Assembly: GCF_938046015.1 (NCBI RefSeq)
Contig: NZ_CALIXW010000030.1
Span: 1-27,095, forward strand
Reading direction: 5' to 3'
Length of the DNA: 27,095 nucleotides
From: an uncultured Porphyromonas sp.
Lineage (GTDB): Bacteria > Bacteroidota > Bacteroidia > Bacteroidales > Porphyromonadaceae
Positions 1 to 7,992 of the stretch are shown piece by piece (within the stretch, counting starts at the first letter, position 1; each line of letters starts with the position of its first letter). Both the position numbers and the translations under genes were made by a program. Under the pieces are notes generated by a model that made no database searches, was not told where the DNA came from, and worked only from the letters and a program-made list of their open reading frames with translations.

Positions 1-1350
1 CCCAACCTGCAGGGCCTATGGACCAATACCATCCAGGCGCCATGGAATGGGGACTACCATCTGAATATCAACCTACAGATGAACTACTGGCCTAGCGAGA
101 AGGGCAACCTTGGGGAGGCCGTCAGTCCGCTCACCGACTGGATCGCCTCCCAGGTACGCTCGGGAGAGGCCACGGCTAAGGCCTTCTACAATGCCGAGGG
201 CTGGGTGACGCACATCCTCGGTAACCTCTGGCAGTTCACCGCCCCTGGCGAGCATCCCAGCTGGGGCGCGACGAATACGGGCGCGGCTTGGCTCTGCCAG
301 CATCTCTACAACCACTACCGCTACACGCAGGACAAGGCCTACCTCGAGCGCATCTATCCCATCATGCGCGGCGCGGCACGCTTCTTCTCCAGTACACTGG
401 TGGAGGACCCGCGCAATGGCTATCTGGTCAACGTACCGACGACCTCGCCTGAGAACCACTACCTGACGCCCGAGGGCAAGAGCGTGGCCGTCTGTGCGGG
501 CTCTACAATGGACAATCAGATCATCCGCGAGCTCCTGCAAAACACCATCGCAGCGGCCAAGACGCTCGGCGTCGACACCGCGGCGCAGCGCCATCTGGCG
601 ACGCTGCTCCCCCGCATCAAGCCTACCACGATCGCCCCCGACGGACGTATCATGGAGTGGATGGAGAACTTCGCCGAGGCCGAGCCACACCACCGCCATG
701 TCTCCCACCTCTACGGGCTCTACCCCGGCAGCGAGATCACCCAGGAGGAGACGCCCGAGCTGGTGGAGGCTGCACGCCGTAGTCTCGACGCCCGAGGGGC
801 AAGTAGCACCAGCTGGTCTATGGCCTGGAAGGTGAACTTCCGTGCGCGCCTCGGGGATGCCGAGGAGGCCTACAAGGTGCTCAACCTCCTGCTGCGCCCC
901 GTCGCTGAGCTCGATCCCACGACGGGAAAGGCCAACGGCAGCGGCACGGAGAACAATCTCTTCAGCGCGCACCCGCCCTTCCAGATCGACGGCAACTTCG
1001 GTGGTGCCTCGGGCATCATGGAGATGCTGCTGCGCAGCGAGACGGGGAGCATCACGCCCCTGCCTGCCCTGCCCAAGGCTTGGGCTAAGGGGGAGATCAC
1101 GGGCCTACGTGTAGTGGGCAATGCTACCTGCTCCCTCTCCTGGGACCAGTCGAAGCCCGGCAGCCTGAGCTACCTCGAGCTCGTCAGCCACAGCCCCTAC
1201 CGCCATCAGCTCACCCTGCCCAAGGGGCTCGAGCGCTACGAGCTGCGCCTCAATGGGCGTCTCCTGCAGCCCAAGCAGCTCCTCCACTCGGGGCGCCTCC
1301 AGCTCCCACTGATGAAGGCGGGGGATAAGCTCACCCTCATGGCACGCTAG
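1..1350 (+). CDS. Glycoside hydrolase family 95 (alpha-L-fucosidase-like), 5' truncated
   Basis: The reading frame is open from the first base, so the N-terminus lies outside the window and 449 residues remain. The fragment begins inside the GH95 (alpha/alpha)6 catalytic domain. Residues 18-30 read DYHLNINLQMNYW, the family signature whose two asparagines (N22, N24 here) help activate the catalytic water. TSPENHY at 148-154 carries the likely general acid E151, and FQIDGNFGG at 327-335 carries the conserved D330. HRHVSHLYGLYPG (232-244) is also typical. A C-terminal beta domain follows from about residue 350. GH95 enzymes remove terminal alpha-1,2-fucose (some act on alpha-galactose) from host or plant glycans; in Bacteroidota they are usually periplasmic or surface lipoproteins, but the signal peptide is not visible here. 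The gene converges on a GH92 mannosidase gene. Substrate specificity is inferred from family only. Confidence 0.93.
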   Translation, partial: PNLQGLWTNTIQAPWNGDYHLNINLQMNYWPSEKGNLGEAVSPLTDWIASQVRSGEATAKAFYNAEGWVTHILGNLWQFTAPGEHPSWGATNTGAAWLCQHLYNHYRYTQDKAYLERIYPIMRGAARFFSSTLVEDPRNGYLVNVPTTSPENHYLTPEGKSVAVCAGSTMDNQIIRELLQNTIAAAKTLGVDTAAQRHLATLLPRIKPTTIAPDGRIMEWMENFAEAEPHHRHVSHLYGLYPGSEITQEETPELVEAARRSLDARGASSTSWSMAWKVNFRARLGDAEEAYKVLNLLLRPVAELDPTTGKANGSGTENNLFSAHPPFQIDGNFGGASGIMEMLLRSETGSITPLPALPKAWAKGEITGLRVVGNATCSLSWDQSKPGSLSYLELVSHSPYRHQLTLPKGLERYELRLNGRLLQPKQLLHSGRLQLPLMKAGDKLTLMAR

Positions 1351-1426
1351 AGGCCGCGGGGAATGTAGCTGGCCCTACTAGGGCTGGCTCTCTGAGCCCC
1401 TAGCTAGCCTACTTGATCCGCTAGAT

Positions 1427-1465
1427 ACAGCGCCCCGCAGCTCCTCGTGAGCTGTGGGGCGCTGT
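1427..1465 (+). terminator. Hairpin terminator after the GH95 gene
   Basis: A 17-bp stem (1427-1443 with 1449-1465, one G.T pair) has a five-base loop and is followed by GCTTT. It is GC-rich with only a short T run. It lies 77 bases past the fucosidase stop, so it probably ends that transcript. Confidence 0.7.
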
Positions 1466-1528
1466 GCTTTGGGGGGCTGAGGCGGGAGGCTTGTCCTAGA
1501 GGCGGGACGGTCCAGGGGGAGGCCTTCT

Positions 1529-1613
1529 GAGGGATATCAGTCAGGAGGCTAAGGGACGTCCGTGACGCCTGCGAGGGATATCCCTCAGCCCCGCCACTGA
1601 TATCCCTCACCGA
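1529..1613 (+). repeat. Four-unit 22-bp palindromic-core element, copy A
   Basis: Four consecutive units have hexamer cores at 1533-1538 (GATATC), 1555-1560 (GACGTC), 1577-1582 (GATATC) and 1599-1604 (GATATC), exactly 22 bp apart. Unit 1 reads GAGGGATATCAGTCAG and unit 3 contains the perfect palindrome GAGGGATATCCCTC. The fourth unit is reversed (CTGATATCCCTC). Three more copies with the same layout lie at 6223-6308, 17995-18080 and 25842-25923. The element sits between the convergent GH95 and GH92 genes. Confidence 0.85.
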
Positions 1614-1753
1614 GCTGGGAGGAGGTGTTCGCTTCGCTGCAATCCCTTCGTCCCTTCGCTGGGCGGCCTGGGGCAAGGCACTCGACTTAGGCAGCTCTGT
1701 CACCTACAGACTGGGAGCCCTGTGCGCTTAGTTTGCTTATTGTCTCATTAAGA

Positions 1754-1794
1754 CACAGGGCCCCGCAGCTCACGAGAAGCTGCGGGGCCCTGTG
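1754..1794 (-). terminator. Hairpin terminator of the GH92 gene (possibly bidirectional)
   Basis: A perfect 17-bp GC-rich stem (1754-1770 with 1778-1794) has a seven-base loop and lies 24 bases beyond the mannosidase stop. On the minus strand TCTTAATG follows. The stem shares the core GCCCCGCAGCTC with the hairpin at 1427-1465. Confidence 0.75.
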
Positions 1795-1818
1795 CTGTAG
1801 CCTAGGTCGGGACGACGC

Positions 1819-4101
1819 CTAGCGCTCGTCCTTGAGGTCGATCTTATCGGCTGAGGGTGGGGGGAGCTTGGCCCCCCATTCCTTATTGGGCTTGTCACCC
1901 ATGACGAAGACGAGGCGGCCACCCGAGGCGAGTTCGCTGTGACGCAGCCAAGCGCGGTCGAGCGCCTTGCCGTTGAGCTCGGCGCGCTGGATGTACTTAT
2001 TGACCGAGGAGGCGCCCTTAGCCTCGATGACGAAGCTGCGTCCCGAGGAGAGCTGCAGCGTCACCTTCTCGAAGAAGGGCGTACCGATCACGTAGACGGG
2101 CAGCCCCGGCGTCACGGGGTAGATCCCCATCATGGAGAAGACGACGAAGGCGCTTAGTCCGCCCCCATCCTCATCCCCAGGGACGCCCATCAGGTCGTTG
2201 CGGAACCAGGTGTCGATGAGCTTGCGCACCAGGCGCTGCGTACGCCAGGGAGCCCCAGCGTAGGTATAGAGGTAGGGGATGTGCATGCTGGGCTCGTTGC
2301 TCATGGCGAACTGCCCCACGTTGCCCGTCTGGTCGGGGAGCTGGCTGTAGAACTCCCACTTGGACTTGCTGAGCGGGGTGCGCAGCGTCTGGTCGAGGTT
2401 GGCTATGAAGCGTTCGCGGCCGCCCATCAGGTAGATGAGGTCGGCGGGATTGTGCGGTACACCCCAGCGGTAGGTGTAGGCGTTGTTCTCGTCGTAGTAG
2501 TCGCGTGCCCCTAGGCCGCCCGAGAGCTCGTAGTCGAAGGGCTGGATGAACTGCCCGCGGCTGTCGCGTGGATGGAAGAAGCCCGTCTCGTAGTTGAAGA
2601 GCTTGCGGTAGTCGTAGCTGCGGCGTAGGTAGCGTGCGGCATCCTCGTCGTGGCCCGCGCACTTGGCCAGCTGCGCCAGCGTCCAGTAGTCGTAGGCCGT
2701 AGCGAGGCTTACGGCCACGCTCTGCCGCTTCTCCCAGAGGGTGACGCGTGGGTCGCTCTCACGCTCTCCTGGACGTAGGGCGGGCATATAGCCACGCTCG
2801 TCGAGGGCCTTAGAGAGGGGCCCCTTGGGGATGCGGGTCCAGGGAAGGTAGGACTTCTCTTCCAGCGTGCGCTGGGCAGCGGCGTAGGCCGCGGCGAGGT
2901 TGAAGCCCGTGACGCCCTTGGCATAGGCATCGGCGAAGGTAGCGATGGTGTGCGAGCCGTTCATGCGGTGCGTGTCGCCCTGCACCTCGGGGAAGGTAGG
3001 CAGCCAGCCCTCGGGGGACTGGCGCGCCATCCGCAGCAGCGAGGTGAGCATCTGCTGCTCGCGCTCGGGGTCGAGCAGTAGGCGCAGCGGGTGCACGGCG
3101 CGGTAGGTATCCCACAGCCAGTCATCGGTGTAGAAGGGTACGCCGCCGTCCTCGTGTACCTTGTTGTCGAAGGCTGACCAGTAGCGTCCCTCCTCCGAGA
3201 TGCAGACCATACGCTCGTAGGTGCGGTAGAGGGAGGTGTAGAAGGTACTCCGCTCGGCGGCCGTCCCGCCCTCGACCTGGACCTTGTCCAGAGCCTTGGC
3301 CCATTCGTTGCGCCCAGCCTTGGCCACGAGCTTGAGCTCGTAGGACTGGATCTCACGCTGGACATTGCGCTGCGCCTGCTCTACGCTGATGTAGGAGACG
3401 CCGTAGCGTAGGGCGCCCTTGTCGCCGCTGAGCGCCACGACGATACTGGAGCCCGAGACGCTGTCGGGCTGCATCTGCACGCGCCCCGTACGTGCCTCGC
3501 GCAGGCCGAGAGCCTTAGGCGCCTCGCTCAGCTCTGCCCAGAGATAGACGCGCGTGGAGTCGGAGAGCTGCTGCCAGCCCGAGACGCTGCGCCCCGAGGC
3601 ACGTAGCTGGCCGTCTGGCGTGGAGAAGACGAGGTAGCGCCCCGAGCCCTGTCCCTCGAAGTCGAAGGTATAGAGGGCGCTACGTGCTGCGGGGGCATAG
3701 CCTACGCTGACCTCAGGCTCCAGCAGGCGTACGCTGTAGAGGTAGGGCTTGACCTCCTCCTGATCGTAGCTGTAGCGGGTGACGGCGGGGACGGAGTCCT
3801 CCAGCGAGGTGCGGGGGCTGAGGGCAAAGGCGGAGATCCCGCGGTGCGAGGTGAGGATGAGCGGAAGGCCCTCCAGCTGCTCGGCGGCGTAGTCCGTGCG
3901 CTGAGGGTGGACGCGCATCATACTGTTCGGCAGGTGCACCGTGGGGAAGGTGGGCACGAGCAGGTGGCTGATGCTCCCCAGGTAGGGGTTCACGTAGTCG
4001 ATGGGATCGCGCTGCTCCCCGCTGGTGCTGCTACTCGGGCTGCAGGCCGCGAGGAGCCCCGAGCCCAGGAGGAGGGCGTAGAGGATCTGTCTAGTCGTCA
4101 T
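1819..4101 (-). CDS. Glycoside hydrolase family 92 exo-alpha-mannosidase lipoprotein
   Basis: A 760-residue protein. Residues 1-20 are a lipoprotein signal with lipobox LAAC and the acylated cysteine C20, so it should sit in an envelope membrane. The mature part opens with DYVNPYLGS (35-43), the start of the GH92 N-terminal beta domain. The catalytic domain shows FYTDDWLWDTYR (323-334), DENNAYTYRWGVPHN with the likely acid E538, NEPSMHIPYLY (602-612) and PGDEDGGGLSAF, in which D643 and D645 match the aspartates that position the water in calcium-dependent inverting GH92 enzymes. Length is normal. Family members trim alpha-linked mannose, mostly alpha-1,2, from N-glycans or yeast mannan. argS lies upstream on the same strand with a strong hairpin in between, so the gene probably has its own promoter, although no TAnnTTTG box was found. 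Linkage specificity is inferred. Confidence 0.94.
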   Translation of the reverse strand: MTTRQILYALLLGSGLLAACSPSSSTSGEQRDPIDYVNPYLGSISHLLVPTFPTVHLPNSMMRVHPQRTDYAAEQLEGLPLILTSHRGISAFALSPRTSLEDSVPAVTRYSYDQEEVKPYLYSVRLLEPEVSVGYAPAARSALYTFDFEGQGSGRYLVFSTPDGQLRASGRSVSGWQQLSDSTRVYLWAELSEAPKALGLREARTGRVQMQPDSVSGSSIVVALSGDKGALRYGVSYISVEQAQRNVQREIQSYELKLVAKAGRNEWAKALDKVQVEGGTAAERSTFYTSLYRTYERMVCISEEGRYWSAFDNKVHEDGGVPFYTDDWLWDTYRAVHPLRLLLDPEREQQMLTSLLRMARQSPEGWLPTFPEVQGDTHRMNGSHTIATFADAYAKGVTGFNLAAAYAAAQRTLEEKSYLPWTRIPKGPLSKALDERGYMPALRPGERESDPRVTLWEKRQSVAVSLATAYDYWTLAQLAKCAGHDEDAARYLRRSYDYRKLFNYETGFFHPRDSRGQFIQPFDYELSGGLGARDYYDENNAYTYRWGVPHNPADLIYLMGGRERFIANLDQTLRTPLSKSKWEFYSQLPDQTGNVGQFAMSNEPSMHIPYLYTYAGAPWRTQRLVRKLIDTWFRNDLMGVPGDEDGGGLSAFVVFSMMGIYPVTPGLPVYVIGTPFFEKVTLQLSSGRSFVIEAKGASSVNKYIQRAELNGKALDRAWLRHSELASGGRLVFVMGDKPNKEWGAKLPPPSADKIDLKDER

Positions 4102-4120
4102 AGCTGCTATATAAATGCCA

Positions 4121-4159
4121 GAGGGACGCCCCGAGGCGGCTTGCCTCGAGGCGTCCCTC
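4121..4159 (-). terminator. Hairpin between argS and the GH92 gene
   Basis: The stem GAGGGACGCC/GGCGTCCCTC extends after one mismatch into CGAGGC/GCCTCG around a five-base loop. On the minus strand CATTTATATAG follows, a weak T-rich tail. It probably ends the argS transcript. It also lies only 19 bases upstream of the mannosidase start codon, so it would fall in the leader of any read-through mRNA. Confidence 0.7.
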
Positions 4160-4203
4160 CGCTCTTAGGTGATGCTGGTGGCGCCCATGGCTGGGGGCTT
4201 GGG

Positions 4204-6003
4204 CTACATGCGCTCGGGCATCTCGATGCCCAGCAGGGCCGAGCCCGCGGCGATGGTACGGGCGATGACCTCGGAGAGGGCGAGGCGGAAGGCACGCTTC
4301 GTCTCGTCCTCCTCCTTGAGGATAGAGTGCTCGTGGTAGAACTGGTTGTACTCCTTGACCAGCTCGTAGACGTAGTTGGCTATAAGTGCGGGGCTGAAGT
4401 CGCGCGCTGCGTCGGCCACGACATCGGCGTATTCGGCGAGCTTAGCCACCAGCTCCTGCTCCTTCGTCTCGAGGGTGAGCGTCTTGGGGTCGAAGGTCTC
4501 GGGTAGGCTGATACCCTGCTCGGCGGCGCGGCGCAGCACACTGCGGATACGGGCGTAGGTGTACTGGATGAAGGGGCCCGTATTGCCGTTGAAGTCGATG
4601 ATCTCCTCGGGGCGGAAGACGATGTTCTTGCGGGGATCGACCTTGAGGAGGAAGTACTTCAGCGCTCCGAGGCCTACGCGGCGAGCTACCTCGTCCGTCT
4701 CCTCGGGGCTCATGTCCTTGGCCTTGCCCTGCTCCTCGGCGATGCTGCGGGCCGTGGCGATCATCTCGTCCATGAGGTCATCGGCGTCGACGACCGTGCC
4801 CTCACGGCTCTTCATCTTGCCGTTGGGCAGCTCGACCATGCCGTAGCTGAAGTGTACGAGCCCCTTGCCGAAGTCATAGCCGAGGCGGTCGAGCAGTAGC
4901 GAGAGCACCTTGAAGTGGTAGTCCTGCTCGTTGCCCACGACGTAGACCATCTTGTCGATGGGGTACTCGTCGAAGCGCTTCTTCGCCGTCCCGATGTCCT
5001 GAGTCATGTAGACGGAGGTGCCGTCGGAGCGCAGTAGGATCTTGCGGTCCAGTCCCTCGTCGGTGAAGTCGGCCCATACCGAGCCGTCGGGATCCTGGAC
5101 GAACTTCCCCTCCTTCAGCCCTCGGAGTACCTCGGCCTTCCCCTCGAGGTAGGTTTCGGACTCGTAGTAGATCTTGTCGAAGCTGACGCCCATACGCTCG
5201 TAGGTCTCGTCGAAGCCCGCGTAGACCCAGCTATTCATCATGCGCCAGATGGCTACGGTCTCCTCGTCACCCTCCTCCCAGCGGCGCAGCATGGCGCGCG
5301 CCTCGGCCATCAGCTCAGAGGCAGCCTCGGCCTCCTCCTTGCTCTTGCCTGAGGCCATGAGGGCCTCGAGCTCGGCCTTGTAGTGCTTGTCGAAGAGGAC
5401 GTAGAAGTCCCCGATCAGGTGGTCGCCCTTCTTGCCCGTGCTCTCGGGCGTGGCGCCCTCGCCCCAGCGTACCCAGGCGAGCATGGACTTACAGATATGG
5501 ATACCGCGGTCGTTGACGATATTGGTCTTGACCACGCGCTGCCCTGCGGCCTCTAGGATCAAGGCGAGGCTATAGCCGAGGAGGTTATTGCGCACGTGCC
5601 CGAGGTGCAGGGGCTTGTTGGTATTGGGCGAGGAGTACTCGACCATGACCAAGGGAGACTGCTCCGTGGCGCGGATATGTCCGTAGTCCGCATCGTGGCG
5701 TATGGCGTTGAAGTCCTCGACCCAGGCCTCCGTGGCGATCGTGAGGTTGAGGAAGCCCTTGACGACCTGCACGCTGGTGACGAGCTCAGGGTGACGCTCC
5801 AGCAGTGCCTCGCCCAGCTCCTGGGCCGTAGCCTCGGGGCTCTTGCGGGAGACCTTCAGGAGGGGGAAGGTCACCAGGGTCCACTGACCCTCGAATTCGC
5901 TGCGTGTCTTCTGCAGCTGTAGCTGCTCCTGGGGCACGCTCTGTCCGTAGAGCTCCTCTACGGCTTGGCTCACTGCGCTCTGCAGTGCGTGTACGATGGA
6001 CAT
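4204..6003 (-). CDS. argS: Arginine--tRNA ligase
   Basis: A 599-residue class Ia synthetase that charges tRNA-Arg in the cytoplasm. Order of parts: the N-terminal additional domain (about 1-110, which contacts the tRNA D-loop), the Rossmann catalytic core with the HIGH-type motif HLGH at 133-136 inside SSPNTNKPLHLGHVRNN, the KMSKS counterpart KMKSREGT at 396-403, and the C-terminal DALR anticodon-binding domain (about 470-599, beginning near GNTGPFIQYTYARIR). Length and motifs are typical. The ATG at 6003 has no strong Shine-Dalgarno sequence, as is common in Bacteroidota. A TATCTTTG box lies about 100 bases upstream. Confidence 0.97.
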   Translation of the reverse strand: MSIVHALQSAVSQAVEELYGQSVPQEQLQLQKTRSEFEGQWTLVTFPLLKVSRKSPEATAQELGEALLERHPELVTSVQVVKGFLNLTIATEAWVEDFNAIRHDADYGHIRATEQSPLVMVEYSSPNTNKPLHLGHVRNNLLGYSLALILEAAGQRVVKTNIVNDRGIHICKSMLAWVRWGEGATPESTGKKGDHLIGDFYVLFDKHYKAELEALMASGKSKEEAEAASELMAEARAMLRRWEEGDEETVAIWRMMNSWVYAGFDETYERMGVSFDKIYYESETYLEGKAEVLRGLKEGKFVQDPDGSVWADFTDEGLDRKILLRSDGTSVYMTQDIGTAKKRFDEYPIDKMVYVVGNEQDYHFKVLSLLLDRLGYDFGKGLVHFSYGMVELPNGKMKSREGTVVDADDLMDEMIATARSIAEEQGKAKDMSPEETDEVARRVGLGALKYFLLKVDPRKNIVFRPEEIIDFNGNTGPFIQYTYARIRSVLRRAAEQGISLPETFDPKTLTLETKEQELVAKLAEYADVVADAARDFSPALIANYVYELVKEYNQFYHEHSILKEEDETKRAFRLALSEVIARTIAAGSALLGIEMPERM

Positions 6004-6104
6004 ATTGCTCTCTGCTTATCTTATACTTTGTCGGTGGGTGGCTTAGCCTCGGGGCTGCGACCTCGGGGTCCCCCCGAGCTGCCGCCTCCGCTGGCTAGGA
6101 AGTA

Positions 6105-6112
6105 CAAAGATA
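6105..6112 (-). promoter_or_regulatory. Probable argS promoter -7 box
   Basis: TATCTTTG on the minus strand matches the Bacteroidota TAnnTTTG consensus. No TTG was found at the preferred spacing upstream. The implied leader before the argS ATG is about 90-95 bases. Confidence 0.55.
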
Positions 6113-6222
6113 CGAATAAGGGGCGCAAAGTCCAGACACTCAGCGCTGGGATCGCCCTACAGCTCCTCGCGGAGCGCTTCCCTAGCCGTCGCGGATGCTC
6201 CGGGCTCAGGGGAAGCGTCCGT

Positions 6223-6308
6223 GAGGGATATCAGTCAGGCGGCTGAGGGACGTCCGTCAGCACCGTGAGGGATACCCCTCAGCTCGCCGATGGGTATCGG
6301 TCAGCCCG
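6223..6308 (+). repeat. Four-unit 22-bp palindromic-core element, copy B
   Basis: Cores lie at 6227-6232 (GATATC), 6249-6254 (GACGTC), 6271-6276 (GATACC) and 6293-6298 (GGTATC), again exactly 22 bp apart. Units read GAGGGATATCAGTCAG, GAGGGACGTCCGTCAG, GAGGGATACCCCTCAG and GATGGGTATCGGTCAG. There is no fifth unit at the expected positions on either side. It lies between the divergent argS and rmlA genes. Confidence 0.87.
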
Positions 6309-6501
6309 CTCTAGACTTGGGGCGGCCGAAGCGCAGAGCCTAGGGTGGGGAAGAGCACAGCCAAGGGCGGGTAAAGCGTACTGCCTATAGCGGCTACGAG
6401 TACAGGCCGTAGTGGCCGCCGTGTCGCCTGCGGGATGAGCCTGCTTGCAGCCGCTAGAGCGCGCAGCCCCAGAGGGCTCGCGGGGATACGGGCAAAAGCC
6501 G

Positions 6502-6509
6502 TATCTTTA
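6502..6509 (+). promoter_or_regulatory. Possible rml operon promoter -7 box
   Basis: TATCTTTA differs from TAnnTTTG at one base and lies 43 bases upstream of the rmlA ATG. No clear -33 TTG is present, so this is a candidate only. Confidence 0.4.
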
Positions 6510-6552
6510 TCCATCATTAAGAATCAGAACGGCAAACGACTCACCTAGATAG

Positions 6553-7428
6553 ATGAAAGGAATAGTCCTAGCAGGCGGTGCGGGCACGCGCCTCTATCCC
6601 ATCACCAAGGGCGTGAGCAAGCAGCTCCTGCCCATCTACGACAAGCCGATGATCTACTACCCGATCTCGGTACTGATGCTCGCGGGCATACGCGAGATAC
6701 TCATCATCTCCACCCCCGAGGACCTGCCCGGCTTCCGCCGCCTCCTCGGTGACGGGTCGAGCTATGGGCTCAGCTTCAGCTACGCCGAGCAGCCCTCCCC
6801 CGACGGCCTAGCTCAGGCCTTCATCATCGGTCGGGACTTCATCGGTGACGACAGCGCCTGCCTCGTGCTGGGGGATAATATATTCTACGGTATGAGCTTC
6901 ACGCAGCTGCTGCAGCAGTCCGTGGCGCGTGCCGAGCGCGAGGGTAGGGCGACGATCTTCGGCTACTGGGTCAGCGACCCCGAGCGCTATGGGGTGGCGG
7001 AGTTCGACGCCGAGGGGCGCTGCATCTCCATTGAGGAGAAGCCCGCCCAGCCCAAGAGCAACTATGCCGTAGTCGGCCTCTACTTCTACCCGAATAAGGT
7101 CGTCGACGTGGCCGCTGGGGTCAAGCCCTCGGCACGCGGTGAGCTGGAGATCACGAGTGTGAACCAGGCCTTCCTCGAGTCGGGCGAGCTCAGCATTGAG
7201 ACGCTGGGCCGTGGCTTCGCTTGGCTCGATACCGGGACGCATGACTCCCTCTCGGAGGCCTCTACCTTCGTCGAGGTCATAGAGAAGCGTCAGGGGCTCA
7301 AGGTCGCTTGCCTCGAGGAGATCGCCTACCACCAGGGCTGGCTCAGCGCTGAGGAGCTGCGCCGTGTGGCCGAGCCGATGAAGCGCAATCAGTATGGTCA
7401 GTACCTCCTTAGGCTCCTCGAGCGCTAG
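6553..7428 (+). CDS. rmlA: Glucose-1-phosphate thymidylyltransferase
   Basis: A 291-residue enzyme that joins dTTP and glucose 1-phosphate to give dTDP-glucose, the first step of dTDP-L-rhamnose synthesis. The N-terminus carries the nucleotide-binding signature LAGGAGTRLYPITKG (6-20) followed by SKQLLPIYDKPMIYYP. LGDNIFYG near residue 110 and EEKPAQPKSNYAVVGLYFY near 160-180 are typical of RmlA. It is the first gene of a four-gene rml cluster, and the rmlC start codon follows its stop after three bases. The product should feed rhamnose into surface polysaccharide or glycoprotein glycans. Confidence 0.97.
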   Translation: MKGIVLAGGAGTRLYPITKGVSKQLLPIYDKPMIYYPISVLMLAGIREILIISTPEDLPGFRRLLGDGSSYGLSFSYAEQPSPDGLAQAFIIGRDFIGDDSACLVLGDNIFYGMSFTQLLQQSVARAEREGRATIFGYWVSDPERYGVAEFDAEGRCISIEEKPAQPKSNYAVVGLYFYPNKVVDVAAGVKPSARGELEITSVNQAFLESGELSIETLGRGFAWLDTGTHDSLSEASTFVEVIEKRQGLKVACLEEIAYHQGWLSAEELRRVAEPMKRNQYGQYLLRLLER

Positions 7429-7431
7429 CGT

Positions 7432-7992
7432 ATGAAGATCCTAGACACTGCGATCCCCGAGGTCAAGATCCTCGAGCCGCGCCTCTTCGAGGATGCCCGC
7501 GGCTACTTCTTCGAGTCCTTCAATGAGCGCCTCTTCGCCGAGCTCGTAGCGCCCGTACACTTCGTCCAGGATAATGAGAGCCGCTCCAGCTACGGCGTCG
7601 TGCGTGGCCTCCACTTCCAGTGCGGCGAGGCGGCACAGGCCAAGCTGGTGCGCGTCATCCGTGGCCGTGTGCTGGACGTGGCGGTAGACGTGCGGCGGGG
7701 CTCGCCCACCTTCGGGCAGCATGTGGCCGTAGAGCTGACGGAGGACAATCACCGCCAGCTCTTCATCCCCCGCGGCTTCGCCCACGGCTTCAGTGTGCTG
7801 AGCGAGGAAGTCATCTTCCAGTACAAGTGTGATAACTACTACACTCCCGAGGCCGAGGGCGCTATCGCCTGGGATGATCCCGAGCTGGGGATCGACTGGC
7901 GCATCCCGCGCGAACGGGTGCTCCTCTCGGCCAAGGACAGCGCTCACCCCCGCCTCTCGGAGGCCACCAAGCTAGCCGAGTACATCCGATGA
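7432..7992 (+). CDS. rmlC: dTDP-4-dehydrorhamnose 3,5-epimerase
   Basis: A 186-residue cupin enzyme that epimerises C3 and C5 of dTDP-4-keto-6-deoxyglucose, the third reaction of the pathway. Visible family features are FVQDNESRSSYGVVRGLHFQ near 46-65 with the catalytic histidine in GLHFQ, the RGRVLDVAVDVRRGSPTFG strand region near 77-95, and PRGFAHGFSVLS near 117-128. Length is normal. The last bases form an ATGA overlap with the rmlD start, which points to translational coupling. Confidence 0.97.
   Translation: MKILDTAIPEVKILEPRLFEDARGYFFESFNERLFAELVAPVHFVQDNESRSSYGVVRGLHFQCGEAAQAKLVRVIRGRVLDVAVDVRRGSPTFGQHVAVELTEDNHRQLFIPRGFAHGFSVLSEEVIFQYKCDNYYTPEAEGAIAWDDPELGIDWRIPRERVLLSAKDSAHPRLSEATKLAEYIR

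Larger units (their letters stand above)
6004..6552. other. Divergent intergenic region between argS and rmlA
   Basis: No gene is visible in these 549 bases; the short open frames across it lack recognisable content. It holds the probable argS promoter box near the left side, repeat copy B in the middle and a probable rmlA promoter box at the right end. Confidence 0.7.

Noticed and set aside
73..972. 299-codon minus-strand frame opposite the GH95 gene
   Set aside because: Low-complexity antisense shadow in a GC-rich gene; the plus-strand frame carries the GH95 catalytic motifs.
1529..1613. CRISPR array as explanation of the 22-bp repeats
   Set aside because: Units are contiguous with ~6-base variable joins, only four per locus, with no unique spacers of 25-40 bases and no cas genes in the window.
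3844..4506. 220-codon plus-strand frame across the GH92-argS junction
   Set aside because: Antisense to two well-supported genes and across a terminator hairpin, with no motifs.
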